This document shows positions 43,075 to 52,687 of a DNA stretch of 52,968 nucleotides, in pieces. Position numbers and translations under genes: made by a program. Under the pieces are notes generated by a model. That model saw only the letters and a list, made by a program, of their open reading frames with translations. It searched no databases and was not told the DNA's origin. Every line of letters begins with the position of its first letter. Position 1 is the first letter of the stretch. The DNA comes from Nitratireductor sp. XY-223 (GTDB taxonomy: Bacteria; Pseudomonadota; Alphaproteobacteria; Rhizobiales; Rhizobiaceae): assembly GCF_004959855.1 (NCBI RefSeq), contig NZ_SPNT01000016.1:1-52968 (forward strand). Direction: 5' to 3'.

Positions 43075-46047
43075 CTAGTCTTCGAACTTCAGTATTTCGC
43101 GTACTTCCAAGCCACGACCCTTTGAGTCAGGAACAACCATTGCGGTGAATTTGTCTCCTACACTTATCAACCGATTAGTAGCGTTCTCTAAAACAGAAAT
43201 CCGAAAATAGGCGTCCGCTGCGTTCTCGCTGAGAGAAGCGAAGCCATAACCCCTATCTCTAAAGAACTTGACTATCTGACATTCTGCCTTGCGAGCATCT
43301 GGCGAGTGTTCTTCGATCTCGTGAATCTTGGAAACAAAGATACCTTTCGACCCAGTTGATAAATCACACAAGATTGTATCGCCCTCGGACAATGACACCA
43401 ACCCTGCCTGCCGCACCTGTTCCATGTGAATGAACACCGAATCCTCGAGTGTTTCTTCACTATCCACTTCGACGAACCCGTAGCCCTTTTCGAGATCGAA
43501 CCAGTCGACTGTTCCGACCACCCCCGCCCTGGAAAAACCAACCGCAGATTCAGGCACACCCGCTGAAGATTGTGATGAATGATCCATACCTCGAGCGCTG
43601 CTTTTCGAACCAAATCGCATCAGTTTTGAGATTAACTCAGATTGGTTTGCGTATTGCTCCGACTTCACGTCCTGATTCACATAATTTGCATCTTCCTCAA
43701 TCAAGTACTTACAAAACGCTGATCGCACTCGATCTGCTCGACTCTTATAAGGGCCAGTTCCCTTGATTGAGCTTGAGATCTGATTAGCAACGTCTGAGCT
43801 CGAAATTCGAGTTGTCAGTGCCAGCTGTTCGAAAAACACGTAATTCTCCGTCGCCAGCAATAGATGAATTCTGCCTGCGTTTGTGATTGCAAATTTTTGG
43901 TTTGTATCCACGCTCCGATTGGACATATCGTATGGCTCTATCAATCGAGCCTCCATCAGCGTTAAAAGCGCATTATCAACGGCAGCTTCATTGCATCCAA
44001 TACCATCAAAAAAGTCGACAATGGATTGAACAGTTAAGTGCTGCTTGTCAATTTCAGAGTGTGCCTTGTAAGCGGCCTCCAGCAAGGCAAGTATCCTCAG
44101 ATACAATAGTGGAGAACGGGGTAACTCGGGATCGCTCGAAAAGACAGGAAATATCTCGTGCTGGTCGCTTTGCCTAAAGTACTCGTAGTTTCCCTTCATT
44201 AAGGCTTGCAGAAACTTCTGGAAATTAGGTGCAACAGCCGTCCCCGTTATATAGCTTTTCAATAAGTCTTCGACTTTCAGGATCGATGATGTCATCACTC
44301 GCTGAGACAGTCTTAGCGTCCTGCGAATGTTATAGTTGGTCAGCTGTCCGAGGGTCTTAGCGGTGTATTCTTGCTCTACGAATACCTCCTCAATTGCCTT
44401 TGCAAATGCTCTGATATCTGGGATCGATACCTTGATGCCTTTTCCCGCAAAATAGCTTCTTGCTGATTCCTCGTCTTGCTCGGCGTTCACTCTTTTCTGG
44501 ATAAAATCGATGCGCTTGCGGAACACTTCTCTAGGCGAAGGCGTCGGCAGAAAAAACGATTTCGATTGGTAAATACCGTAGATGTCGGTTTTGGAAAACG
44601 ACCACGCCGACTTATCAGTGACTGGGAAGATCAGTAGACAGTGATTTGCATGTCTACGAAGCGCTTGTGCGAATTGAAAAGTGTTTTGTTTGATACGTTC
44701 TGAAAACTCATCGGTGTTGTCCACCACAATTATGGGTAGCTTTTTGCGATTTTTTACGACGTCGGCAAGAAGCTTCCGCAGGTAATCCTCTCGATTCTCC
44801 TGCACCTCTCTTTCGAGGATTATGCTAAACTTACTATAAAACGCATCTTTATCTCGCTCATAGAGTTTTGCGTCAACACCTCGCGATCGTTTCTGATACT
44901 CGTCGAAGTACAAACCACGCAACTCTTCCCACGATGGCGATCCACCATCGTAGCAACGGGATTCTAATCCTCTGATTAGCTGTTCGGTGATCCAACTATG
45001 TAACGTGTCTCCGTTTCCGGTGGCGTCCAAAAAATTGATTCTCAACATGACGCATTGTCGACGCACGGCTTCCGATAATGTCTTCCGAAAAAACCTGTTT
45101 AGAAAAGTCGTTTTTCCCGCCCCAGTAGGGCCGACGATGAATATGGTCTGTCCGCTTTCGGCTGCTGATTTATCCGTCTCACCTAAATTAGCTTGAATTA
45201 GCGTCGCGAGTTCGACATCGATATCCAGAAGTTTGGGGTCTAAATTCCCGAGGACACCGGCTGTGATTTTTTCCATCGAGAAATCAGCTATGCGACTTTC
45301 CCTAGTTTCGACGAAACACTCGACCAGCATTTCGTCGTCCTGATCGCCTGATAGTCGATCGAAAAAGGCCTTAAACACCGCGTCTAAGTCGAAGGCGAGT
45401 GGGCTCTTTGGTAATAGCTTTATATGGTCCTCTTCGATTGGCGCCACCAGTGGATTAGTCAACAGCAGTCTGGTGTTGTGAATCTTATCAAAGACTGCGT
45501 TGTATGTTTTTCGACCGAACTCTGATCGCGATAGAATTTCATAAAATTCTTCAAAACTATCGATCAAGGCATTTAGACTTGGAAAAACTACCGCTTGTTT
45601 TTCTTTGTACGGATCACCCGATGTGAATGTTTTGAAGACTATCCAGGCGTCTCCGTCCGTTACCACGGATATCGGAATTCCATTCGCAGCTGAGTATGAG
45701 AACGCCTGATCGATCCCTTGCATTGCTTCCTTTAATGCAGGGCCGGAGATTTTCCAGTATTTCCGCTTTGAAGTGTCGGACGTGTTCAATCCCACTCTTC
45801 CGATTCTCTTGGCCTCGATCAAAAGCGCGGGACGATCTTCGATCAACAAAATGTAATCGGAGTAACCGTTTTCGTGGTGCGTTTCCGCTCGAATGGACTC
45901 GAATTCCCAACCCAAACTGTCGGTCAGAATTCGATTAATGATCCGGATTTTGGCATCTTCCTCGCTGAGGATGGATTCTCCATGCTCTACAAAATCATCG
46001 TAGATTGTCTTCGCGGCAGAGAATGCGTCATCCAAGCTTCTGGTCAC
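43075..46047 (-). CDS. HsdR-like nuclease/P-loop NTPase with tandem cold-shock domains
   Basis: A 990-residue protein not recognised as a known defence family. Residues 25-140 resemble the type I restriction HsdR N-terminal nuclease: acidic Asp64 (GYSDYIL) and Glu78-x-Lys80 (LLIEAKRIG), the PD-(D/E)XK pattern. A P-loop NTPase follows, with Walker A GPTGAGKT (306-313) and Walker B PIIVVDNTDEF (438-448), STAND/KAP-like. The middle is helical. Two cold-shock domains close the chain (842-908 and 921-987), each with the RNP1-type GYGF and a paired RNP2-like motif (VFIH, AYFRI). The start is GTG, fixed by CAAGGAGG 5 nt upstream. The gene is distinctly AT-rich. Nucleic-acid sensing by the cold-shock pair with nuclease output is inferred. 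Confidence 0.85.
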   Translation of the reverse strand: MTRSLDDAFSAAKTIYDDFVEHGESILSEEDAKIRIINRILTDSLGWEFESIRAETHHENGYSDYILLIEDRPALLIEAKRIGRVGLNTSDTSKRKYWKISGPALKEAMQGIDQAFSYSAANGIPISVVTDGDAWIVFKTFTSGDPYKEKQAVVFPSLNALIDSFEEFYEILSRSEFGRKTYNAVFDKIHNTRLLLTNPLVAPIEEDHIKLLPKSPLAFDLDAVFKAFFDRLSGDQDDEMLVECFVETRESRIADFSMEKITAGVLGNLDPKLLDIDVELATLIQANLGETDKSAAESGQTIFIVGPTGAGKTTFLNRFFRKTLSEAVRRQCVMLRINFLDATGNGDTLHSWITEQLIRGLESRCYDGGSPSWEELRGLYFDEYQKRSRGVDAKLYERDKDAFYSKFSIILEREVQENREDYLRKLLADVVKNRKKLPIIVVDNTDEFSERIKQNTFQFAQALRRHANHCLLIFPVTDKSAWSFSKTDIYGIYQSKSFFLPTPSPREVFRKRIDFIQKRVNAEQDEESARSYFAGKGIKVSIPDIRAFAKAIEEVFVEQEYTAKTLGQLTNYNIRRTLRLSQRVMTSSILKVEDLLKSYITGTAVAPNFQKFLQALMKGNYEYFRQSDQHEIFPVFSSDPELPRSPLLYLRILALLEAAYKAHSEIDKQHLTVQSIVDFFDGIGCNEAAVDNALLTLMEARLIEPYDMSNRSVDTNQKFAITNAGRIHLLLATENYVFFEQLALTTRISSSDVANQISSSIKGTGPYKSRADRVRSAFCKYLIEEDANYVNQDVKSEQYANQSELISKLMRFGSKSSARGMDHSSQSSAGVPESAVGFSRAGVVGTVDWFDLEKGYGFVEVDSEETLEDSVFIHMEQVRQAGLVSLSEGDTILCDLSTGSKGIFVSKIHEIEEHSPDARKAECQIVKFFRDRGYGFASLSENAADAYFRISVLENATNRLISVGDKFTAMVVPDSKGRGLEVREILKFED

Positions 46048-46484
46048 TCGCGCCTCCTTGTTTAGTCGGCCCTCGGGGGTGAGACTAATCAGAAACGGCG
46101 ATCATTGGAAGAAACTCCGGTCCGTAACCAATGTCTGATTTTGTGCCGAATGTCGTCATTGCTAACCAGTGCGTTTAACGCCTGCTTAGGGCCGGCTCAG
46201 CAAGAAGCTGGCAGAATTCCAAGGTCTCAAACGGGCTCGATCCGGCCGTTCACCACGAAACGCACCAACGGCCGCAATGGGCCGAGAGCGGACGGGTCGC
46301 TTTCAGGTCAGAGTATCGTGAAAGCGGACATCTGCGCATTATCGGCGGGCACGGCCGGTTTCGGCCTGGCACCTACTGGCGCTCGAAGGTAGCAGCCTTA
46401 ATCTTCCGCAGATAGCCACGTTGCAGATTTGGCCAGTTCCGACAATATATTGGGCGACACTATATCTTGAAGGGGCGCGCGCAA
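46048..46484. other. Divergent intergenic region with repeat relics and a promoter-like pair
   Basis: About 440 bp between divergent genes. It contains the shared words CCGCAATGGGCCG (46272-46284) and AAAGCGGACATC (46321-46332). TTGCAG (46421-46426), 17 bp, AATATA (46444-46449) could drive the rightward nuclease-NTPase remnant. Short frames here have no family features. Confidence 0.4.
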
Positions 46485-49400
46485 TTGGCTAGCGAAACGG
46501 CACCGACATCTAGAATGAACGCGGGTGGGCGGGCAACCGAAGCCGGGATGGACTTCCAAGCCGAGGTCGGTACTTGGCTTGCTGCCCATCTGCTAGCGCG
46601 GATGCCGGTCGGTGGGCGTTTCGGCCTTGCCAACACCGCCTTGCCGGTCTCGATCCAGCTCGAAACCGGCGATGGGCTCGATGACATCCGCCTAGAACAG
46701 GACGACGCCAGCCGCATCGACCTGCAGAGCAAGACCAGCGCGGGTCTTGCGAGAAGTCCCAAGAGCCCGCTCGGCAAAACCATCAGCCAGCTCGCGCGGC
46801 TGATGATCGACGCGCGCGATGCCGGCGTCGCGATCGATCCGGCGAAGGCACGCGCCGTGCTGGCGGTCGCGGCAGATGCGCCGCGCACGCTCGACGCGCT
46901 GGAACGCGGTTGTCGCGCTTTCGACCTTGGCGGAAGCTGGGACACCACCAAGGCCGGGCGGTCGTCGGCGGAGCGCGACGCGCTCGATCTGTTCGAGATG
47001 CACGCCCGGATCGCATGGGCTTCGATGTCTGCGACGCCACCGACCGACGATGATCTCGTGATGATGGCGGGGCTGTTCCGCATAGCTCGCTTCTCGATGA
47101 ACGAGTGTGAGGAGAATTGGCGCGAGGCTTCGCGGCTGATCGGTGGGAGGCTCTACGGCTCGCAAGCGTCCGGCGACGCGCCGCTGCGCGATCTGAAGGG
47201 CATTATCCGTAGCATGATTGGCAACGGCGCGCCTGCGGATCGTGCCGGATTGCTGCGCGAGCTTCGCCGGCTCGGCCACAAGGATGTGGGCGCGGCTGAC
47301 TATACCGCTGATCTTGGCCGATTGTCGGCGACGACCGGCGCCGAGCTTGCGCGCCTCGCCGGGCACACCCGCCTGCCAATCGCGGGTGGCATCTCTATAG
47401 CCCGGGCCAGCGACGGTCCGCTTCGCGCAGCGGTCGCTTCCGGTTCGCTGATTGTCATTGGCGAACCTGGGGCCGGCAAGACCGGTGCGCTGGTGACGCT
47501 AGCCGAAACGCGACGCGCGGCCGGCGATACGGTTGTGTTCCTTTCGGTCGACCGCTTTCCCGGCGTCGGCATCGCGGCAAATCTTCAGTCCGAACTGGGG
47601 TTGGAGCACCCGCTGGTCGACGTACTGAGCGCGGCGCCGGGTTTGGGCGCAAAGCTATTAATCATCGAAGCGCTCGATGCCGCGCGAGGTGGTCCGGCCG
47701 AGGGCGTGTTCGCGCAGCTGATCGAGACGCTTGGCGCTTCGGCAACAGACTGGACCATCATCGCGTCGATCCGCAGTTTCGACCTGTGCAATGGACGCCG
47801 GTTTCGAGACGCGATGCCGGGATCGCCACCCGATCAGGCCTTTGCGGAACCGGGTCTGGCCAACGTACGGCATTTTCAGGTGCCGCGACTGGCAGAGGAG
47901 GATCTCGATGCCGCAGGCGCCGCTGCAGCCGATCTCGGCAGCTTGCTCGCCGCCGCGCCTGAGAAGCTACACGACCTGCTGCGCAATGTCTTCAACCTCT
48001 CGCTCGCTGCGCAACTGCTGTCCGATGGCGCCAAGCCCGACAGCATTCGTACGGTCGCCACTCAGTCCGATTTGATTGATGCCTATGAGGATGGCCGACT
48101 CATAGGCACATCATTGCATGAGGCCGCGGCAGCGACCGTCGGCGCGATGGTTTCTCGGCGCAGGCTCGCGGTGCGCAAGGTCGTTGTCGGGCACGGCCAG
48201 CTCGACACTGTGATCCAGACTGGCGTCCTCACTGACTCCGGCGATCTCGTGAGCTTTGCCCATCATGTGCTGTTCGATCACGTCGCCGGCCGCTTCTTTC
48301 TTGAATGGGATGATCCAACCCGGCTGATCGGACAGTTGGGCGGCGATAGCTCGATCGCGCTGATGCTGGCGCCAGCGCTGCGCTTCGCTATCGAGCGGCT
48401 GTGGCGCCACGATGCCGACGGTAAGGCGCAAGTCTGGTGCCTGGTCGCAGAAATCTATGCCGACGCGGCTGTCGATCCGGTGCTGGCCAATGTCGCTCTC
48501 CGCACCGCGATCGAGCGCGTGGCAACGCCGTCCGATGTCGCTGGTCTGGTCGCGTTGATTGCGGCCCGCCCGAATGACGAAGCGCTGGTGACGATGCTCT
48601 CGCGGCTGGCACGCTTTGTAGGGCTTGCGGTCGATACGGCCGGCACTATCGTAGCGAGCGAGGCGATTGCCTGGGCACAAGTAGCTGATGCCGCGATTGC
48701 AACGGGATCGCGCGGCCTCTCCGACGCGACGCGCGTCCTGCTCCACACGATGTTTGACAAGGGCGATCTCACCGAGGCCGAGCTGCTCGATGTCTTCGGC
48801 CGCGCGGCGCCGGCGCTGCTTGCCTTTGCCTGGGCTGCCGATCCGCCAATGCAGCAGACCGCCACCAACTCCATCCGTTTCGTCGGCAAGAGCTTCGCGT
48901 CCGATCCCGCCGCATCACGCACGCTGCTCGACCGCATGCTTCGCGACCCGCATTTTTCGGCGCATGTGCCGATCGGGAAGCCACCTGGCTTTCCGAGCAG
49001 ATCATGCCGATCGCGCGGGTCGACCCCGACTTCACGATCGAAATCTACCGCGTCCTATATTCGCGCGACATCACCGACAACAGTACCTCTCATTTCGGCG
49101 GGCAGGCGAGCCGGATCATGCCGCTCTCGTCAAGCCGCAGTCAGGATTACCGCCATTGCCGCTATAAACTCGGCCGGTGCGTGACGCAGCTGCTCGAACT
49201 GTCGGTGCCGCTCGGCACGCGCGCGATCGTCGAAGCGGCGCTTGGTGAGACCGATCGTGCGATGCCGCTCGGCGATGATCGCAAGCGGGTGGCGATTGGA
49301 GGGCGAGCGCCATTCGATCTGCTGGGTCGCGATTACACGTTCAAGGCGTGGGACGATAGCGAGGCGCACCACGGCACGCAGGATGACGATGTCCTCGCGC

Positions 49401-49915
49401 GGTTGGTTGCGCATCTGCGTGCCTGCTCGCCAGAGGGGTTCGCCGCGACGGTCGAGGCAGCCGCGAGCGACTATGCCGGGCCGGCCGTATGGGCGCGAAT
49501 TCTAGGCGTCGGCGCCGAGCGCGTCTGTGAGGTCAGCAACTTGCTCTGGCCGTTCGCCAGCAATGTCACGATCCTGGTGCATGCAGACATTGTTCGGGAC
49601 GCGGTGCGGTTCCTGGCTGCCGTTTATCCCTCTCGTTCGATAGAAGAGCGCGTGGCGTTCGAAGTCGAGGCGTTGCGGCCCGATCTGTTTACCAACGAGG
49701 CGGAGCAATGCTGGTGGCGGCGCACACTCAGCCGGATTCTGTCGCTGATCGATGCGGATGCCATCGAGAGTGACCCGATGCGCGCGCTTCGCGATGAGCT
49801 GGTCGCGGCGGACGAACTCTTGGGCAATCCGCCGACCCGTTCGATGACTGTGCGCCGGGGCTCGGCCCGCAGCTTCACTCGCGGCCTGCTCGCCAGCGAG
49901 GGTGTGGACGTCGAT
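46485..49915 (+). pseudogene. Frameshifted, 3'-truncated nuclease/NTPase (Avs-like) gene
   Basis: A long defence-type ATPase gene broken twice. The N-terminus has a restriction-nuclease-like pattern (LDDIRLEQDD...IDLQSKT), then a P-loop at 47455-47484 (VIGEPGAGKT) and a long helical part, recalling nuclease-STAND proteins such as Avs. The frame read from 46485 fails near 48970: the residues HVP switch into the -1-deleted frame DREATWLSEQIMPIARVDPDF, which stays protein-like to about 49900. There the sequence joins antisense to the next gene. The start is uncertain: TTG at 46485 has AAGGGG 9 nt upstream; an ATG at 46515 is possible. The frame then runs out at 48984-49184 in shadow sequence. 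Confidence 0.75.
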
Positions 49916-50569
49916 GATGGCATCGATAAGGATCGCCGCCTCGCGCAGCTCCGGGCTCAGCCCCGGCAGCCTCTTGCGTAGTGCTTCGGCCCGCTCCCGG
50001 CCGAAGAGGTCGTCCATATGCTGGGCTACGAACTGGTTGCCGATGCCCGCATTAATGCGATTGTAGTTGAAGAAGAAAACGCAGTCGCACCCCCAATCCT
50101 TGATCACGCCCTTGATGATGTTCAGAGAAAGCCCCTTGTATCCGAACGGGTCAATGAACGAGAAGGAAGGAATGAGTTTCGTCTCGTTGAAGTACCGGGC
50201 AGCTTCATCGTCGACCTCGCCGCAGGTTACGATCGGCCTGTAGGTGAACTTCTCGATACCCGGCAGCTTGTTTATCTCCTCTTGAAGGGTCGCCGTATTC
50301 TCGTTCCTGGCGTCGTTAAAGTAGGAGACGAGCATCCGCGCCATACGGACGTCGTCGAGCGCAGTCTGAAGGACGAGAAGAGGTGTCGAAGCGGCACCAT
50401 CCCTGTAGCGCCCAGGCCCCGCATAAAGGTCGATGTAAGCGATTTTGCCGCCATGTTTGGCGGCGGTCGGCATTATCACTCGCGCCCAAGCGAAGAAATA
50501 TTTCGTGACAATTCGCGCCTTTACCTCGGACTGGTCCGAGCGTTCCTCGAAGAAATTCTTTGCCTTCAT
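49502..50569 (-). CDS. tcmP: Three-Cys-motif partner protein (TcmP), 3' end replaced
   Basis: A gene for a TcmP-family protein of unknown function, related to a Rossmann-type fold. Family motifs are KIAYIDLYAGPGRYRDG, FIDPFGYKGLSLN and LRKRLPGLSPELREAAIL. Only residues 1-217 (50569 to about 49918) are TcmP-like; from there the frame reads the antisense strand of the broken NTPase gene to the stop at 49502, giving a chimeric tail of about 138 residues. TcmP genes normally neighbour a three-Cys-motif (Gp37/Gp68-like) gene, which is absent here. A GGGGAGG ribosome site lies 10 nt before the ATG. Confidence 0.72.
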   Translation of the reverse strand: MKAKNFFEERSDQSEVKARIVTKYFFAWARVIMPTAAKHGGKIAYIDLYAGPGRYRDGAASTPLLVLQTALDDVRMARMLVSYFNDARNENTATLQEEINKLPGIEKFTYRPIVTCGEVDDEAARYFNETKLIPSFSFIDPFGYKGLSLNIIKGVIKDWGCDCVFFFNYNRINAGIGNQFVAQHMDDLFGRERAEALRKRLPGLSPELREAAILIDAIIDVHTLAGEQAASEAAGRAPAHSHRTGRRIAQEFVRRDQLIAKRAHRVTLDGIRIDQRQNPAECAPPPALLRLVGKQIGPQRLDFERHALFYRTRGINGSQEPHRVPNNVCMHQDRDIAGERPEQVADLTDALGADA

Positions 50570-50724
50570 CTGCGACCAACCTCCCCGTGCTGTCGCCCCG
50601 GCATTACGGCAGAATGGAACAAAAAGAGAACAATTTCAACATCTGTAGGCGTGGAATGAGCAGAAACTGAAAACCGCAAGCCATATGAGGCATCCTCCAT
50701 GTGATCGTGCGAACCAGCAACGCC

Positions 50725-51645
50725 TCATCTCCACGGACCGCCCGCGTTCCATGTCCCATCGAAGGCCTTGCCAGCCACAAGAGCATGGGTGGGCAGCAGC
50801 ACGAACGCGGCCACATTGTCTTGCAATTCTGCAAACGGGCCGGGCGCCATGGCAATCGCAGTTCGGCGCAGGAACCCCCGCCATTGCGCCTGCTTCGCGG
50901 CATCTTCGGCGAAGGCTGGCGTCAGGGCGACAGGCGTGTCTGTGGGGATATCCGTATGGCGACGCTCGAAGGTTGCAGCGATAGCGTCGGCAAGGACACC
51001 GCCGTCGAATGAGAACGTCTGGGAGATAGCCCAGAGGTCGAAGAAGTCCTTCATCCGGCTGTTGAGCATGCCGAGCGCGACCAGCGCCTGGAACTTCTCA
51101 GCCACGACCGTCTCGGGTGGATAGGCCCGGAGCCGCGGCGCCGGCATGTTGAGCAGAGAAGGATAGTCGATCTCCAGCACGTCCGGCGTCACCGCGTCAC
51201 CAAAGCCAATGTCAACCTGGATCGGCAGGCGTGCGCCAGCAATCTCGGCGATCATCGTGAGCCGAACGCCGCTATATTCGTCCTCGGCCCGAGCCATCTC
51301 GGCCCGCAGCGTCTCCGGCTTGAAGACGACGCCGTCATCCGCGAAGTCGATGCTGCAGATCTCCTGGAAGGTTGTGGCGATACGCTCCGGCGCGGCGTCA
51401 CCATATCCCAGAAGGTCGAGGTCGCCGGTCGCCCGATAGGGCGTGGGTGCCCAAAGGCTGAACAGCATGGCACCTTTGAGGACGAATTGCCCGCTATAGG
51501 CCGAGACGCTCAGCCGGTAGAGAAGCCGCTCTATGGCATAGCGCGTGAGCGCAAGCTGGACGTTTTCCTTGCGTTCGCTCGCGCGCCGGGTGAGGCGTGC
51601 CCTGACCGAGGCACCGACATTCTTGAGGGGAGGTTTCGGGTTCAT
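50725..51645 (-). CDS. AbiEii/AbiGii-type nucleotidyltransferase toxin
   Basis: A 306-residue toxin candidate of the second AbiE pair. The nucleotidyltransferase core shows VLKGAMLF (Lys57-Gly58), the catalytic Asp75/Asp77 in TGDLDLLG, a later LPIQVDIGFGD strand, and AEKFQALVALG with RMKDFFDLWAI. Unlike the toxin at 36564-38030 it lacks WYL and zinc-finger extensions. The frame opens at 51708, but the ATG at 51645 overlaps the antitoxin stop by ATGA, the usual coupled arrangement, so it is chosen. Confidence 0.87.
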   Translation of the reverse strand: MNPKPPLKNVGASVRARLTRRASERKENVQLALTRYAIERLLYRLSVSAYSGQFVLKGAMLFSLWAPTPYRATGDLDLLGYGDAAPERIATTFQEICSIDFADDGVVFKPETLRAEMARAEDEYSGVRLTMIAEIAGARLPIQVDIGFGDAVTPDVLEIDYPSLLNMPAPRLRAYPPETVVAEKFQALVALGMLNSRMKDFFDLWAISQTFSFDGGVLADAIAATFERRHTDIPTDTPVALTPAFAEDAAKQAQWRGFLRRTAIAMAPGPFAELQDNVAAFVLLPTHALVAGKAFDGTWNAGGPWR

Positions 51646-52256
51646 GCCGTGGCCTCGATATAGGGCCGCATCACGTTCTGCACACGGTCGATGGCGGCGA
51701 AATGCCAAATGTCATCGACCGTGGCGCGGCGGCTTCGGAGACAGTCTCTGAGTGCCTCAATGGCGACATCGAGACCGACCTGGCTGCGGTATTTGAAGCA
51801 GTCGGCGACCGTCTTGGCGGGAATGGTGATAGGTACTTCCACCTGCTCGATTGTGTGCCGGTCCACCCCGACGGTCAGGGCATCGCCGGTGGCGCGGATG
51901 ATGCGCAGGGACACCGGCGGGTTTTTCGGCTCCCACTTCTTGTGACCGATCAGCATCCACACCTGATGTGGCAGTTGCGTCGTGAGTTCGTGGAATCTGA
52001 GCGCGGAGAGCAGGCAGATAACACCGTGGGGCACGGCCCGGGCGGCTTCGGCAAGGCTGTGGGACTCGGACCATTCCGCATCGGCAAGCTGATAGAGGCC
52101 GCGCCCCATGCGGACTAGGAGGCCTTCATCTTGAAGCCTCCGCAGGTAGGCGCGCGGAATGCCCGCCGCATCGAAGTCGCGCGCGCGCGCGATACCGCGC
52201 TCCCTGGCGACGGTAATCGCACGATCCTTCAGCGTTCCTTGAGCCGTTCCTGCCAT
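51642..52256 (-). CDS. AbiEi-type antitoxin/regulator
   Basis: A 204-residue antitoxin of the second pair. The N-terminal winged helix (residues 8-55; GIARARDFDAAGIPRAYLRRLQDEGLLVRMGRGLYQL) is followed by the AbiEi core (AVPHGVICLLSALRFHELTTQ, VPITIPAKTVADCFKYRSQVGLDVAIEAL). The ATG at 52256 follows an inverted repeat suited to autoregulation. Upstream in-frame codons back to 52334 cross that operator and are not needed. Confidence 0.87.
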   Translation of the reverse strand: MAGTAQGTLKDRAITVARERGIARARDFDAAGIPRAYLRRLQDEGLLVRMGRGLYQLADAEWSESHSLAEAARAVPHGVICLLSALRFHELTTQLPHQVWMLIGHKKWEPKNPPVSLRIIRATGDALTVGVDRHTIEQVEVPITIPAKTVADCFKYRSQVGLDVAIEALRDCLRSRRATVDDIWHFAAIDRVQNVMRPYIEATA

Positions 52257-52266
52257 GTTCCGTATG

Positions 52267-52292
52267 CTCGGCAATAACACATAAATGCCGAG
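52267..52292. promoter_or_regulatory. Inverted repeat upstream of the second AbiE operon
   Basis: CTCGGCA (52267-52273) and TGCCGAG (52286-52292) face each other around a 12-nt AT-rich centre, 11 bp before the antitoxin ATG. AbiEi proteins bind two inverted half-sites here in characterised loci, so this is the likely operator. A -10-like TGTTAT lies within the centre on the minus strand. Confidence 0.6.
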
Positions 52293-52366
52293 ACTTTGTA
52301 TCACGCCCTCCTGATCCCCTGCAACCGGAACCAAACAGCTCGACCACGAGTGCGACGCTCATGCTG

Positions 52367-52684
52367 CTACTGTTCCCGCCGCCTGTTCCAGACGAGTTGC
52401 GCCCGATCACCCTCCTCGGAAGGGAACAGGGCGGCGGTGAAAGGCCCGGGAAGGCTCGGGTCGTCGAGACGGACGCGAAGATAGTATTTCGGGTGATCGC
52501 CCGTCGTCCGGGCATCCCAGGCGTCACCGATGCGGGCGTTGCCGACGAGGACGCGGAATGCCGGGGCGTTGTCATGGGTTCGGTCGTCGTTGGGGACGAG
52601 CCGGACCTTGGCGTCGATAGTAAGCGTGCGAATGGAACCGGTCCAGCCGCCGTCATTGGACAAAGTGAAGTTGCCGATTTGCAT
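52367..52684 (-). CDS. DUF736 family protein
   Basis: A 105-residue protein of DUF736. The opening IGNFTLSNDGGWTGSIRTLTID and the close YYLRVRLDDPSLPGPFTAALF are diagnostic. Function is unknown, but the family is a regular cargo of conjugative and integrative elements in alphaproteobacteria. AAGGAG, overlapping the upstream gene's stop region, precedes the ATG, so the two are co-transcribed. Confidence 0.85.
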   Translation of the reverse strand: MQIGNFTLSNDGGWTGSIRTLTIDAKVRLVPNDDRTHDNAPAFRVLVGNARIGDAWDARTTGDHPKYYLRVRLDDPSLPGPFTAALFPSEEGDRAQLVWNRRREQ

Positions 52685-52687
52685 GGG

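Noticed and set aside
46105-46392. Plus-strand 95-codon frame in the gap before the nuclease-NTPase remnant
   Set aside because: Lies in repeat-relic sequence; no ribosome site or domain; typical of translated intergenic repeats.
48960-48990. Programmed ribosomal frameshifting as explanation of the frame break
   Set aside because: No slippery heptamer or clear downstream pseudoknot is visible; a lost base is simpler.
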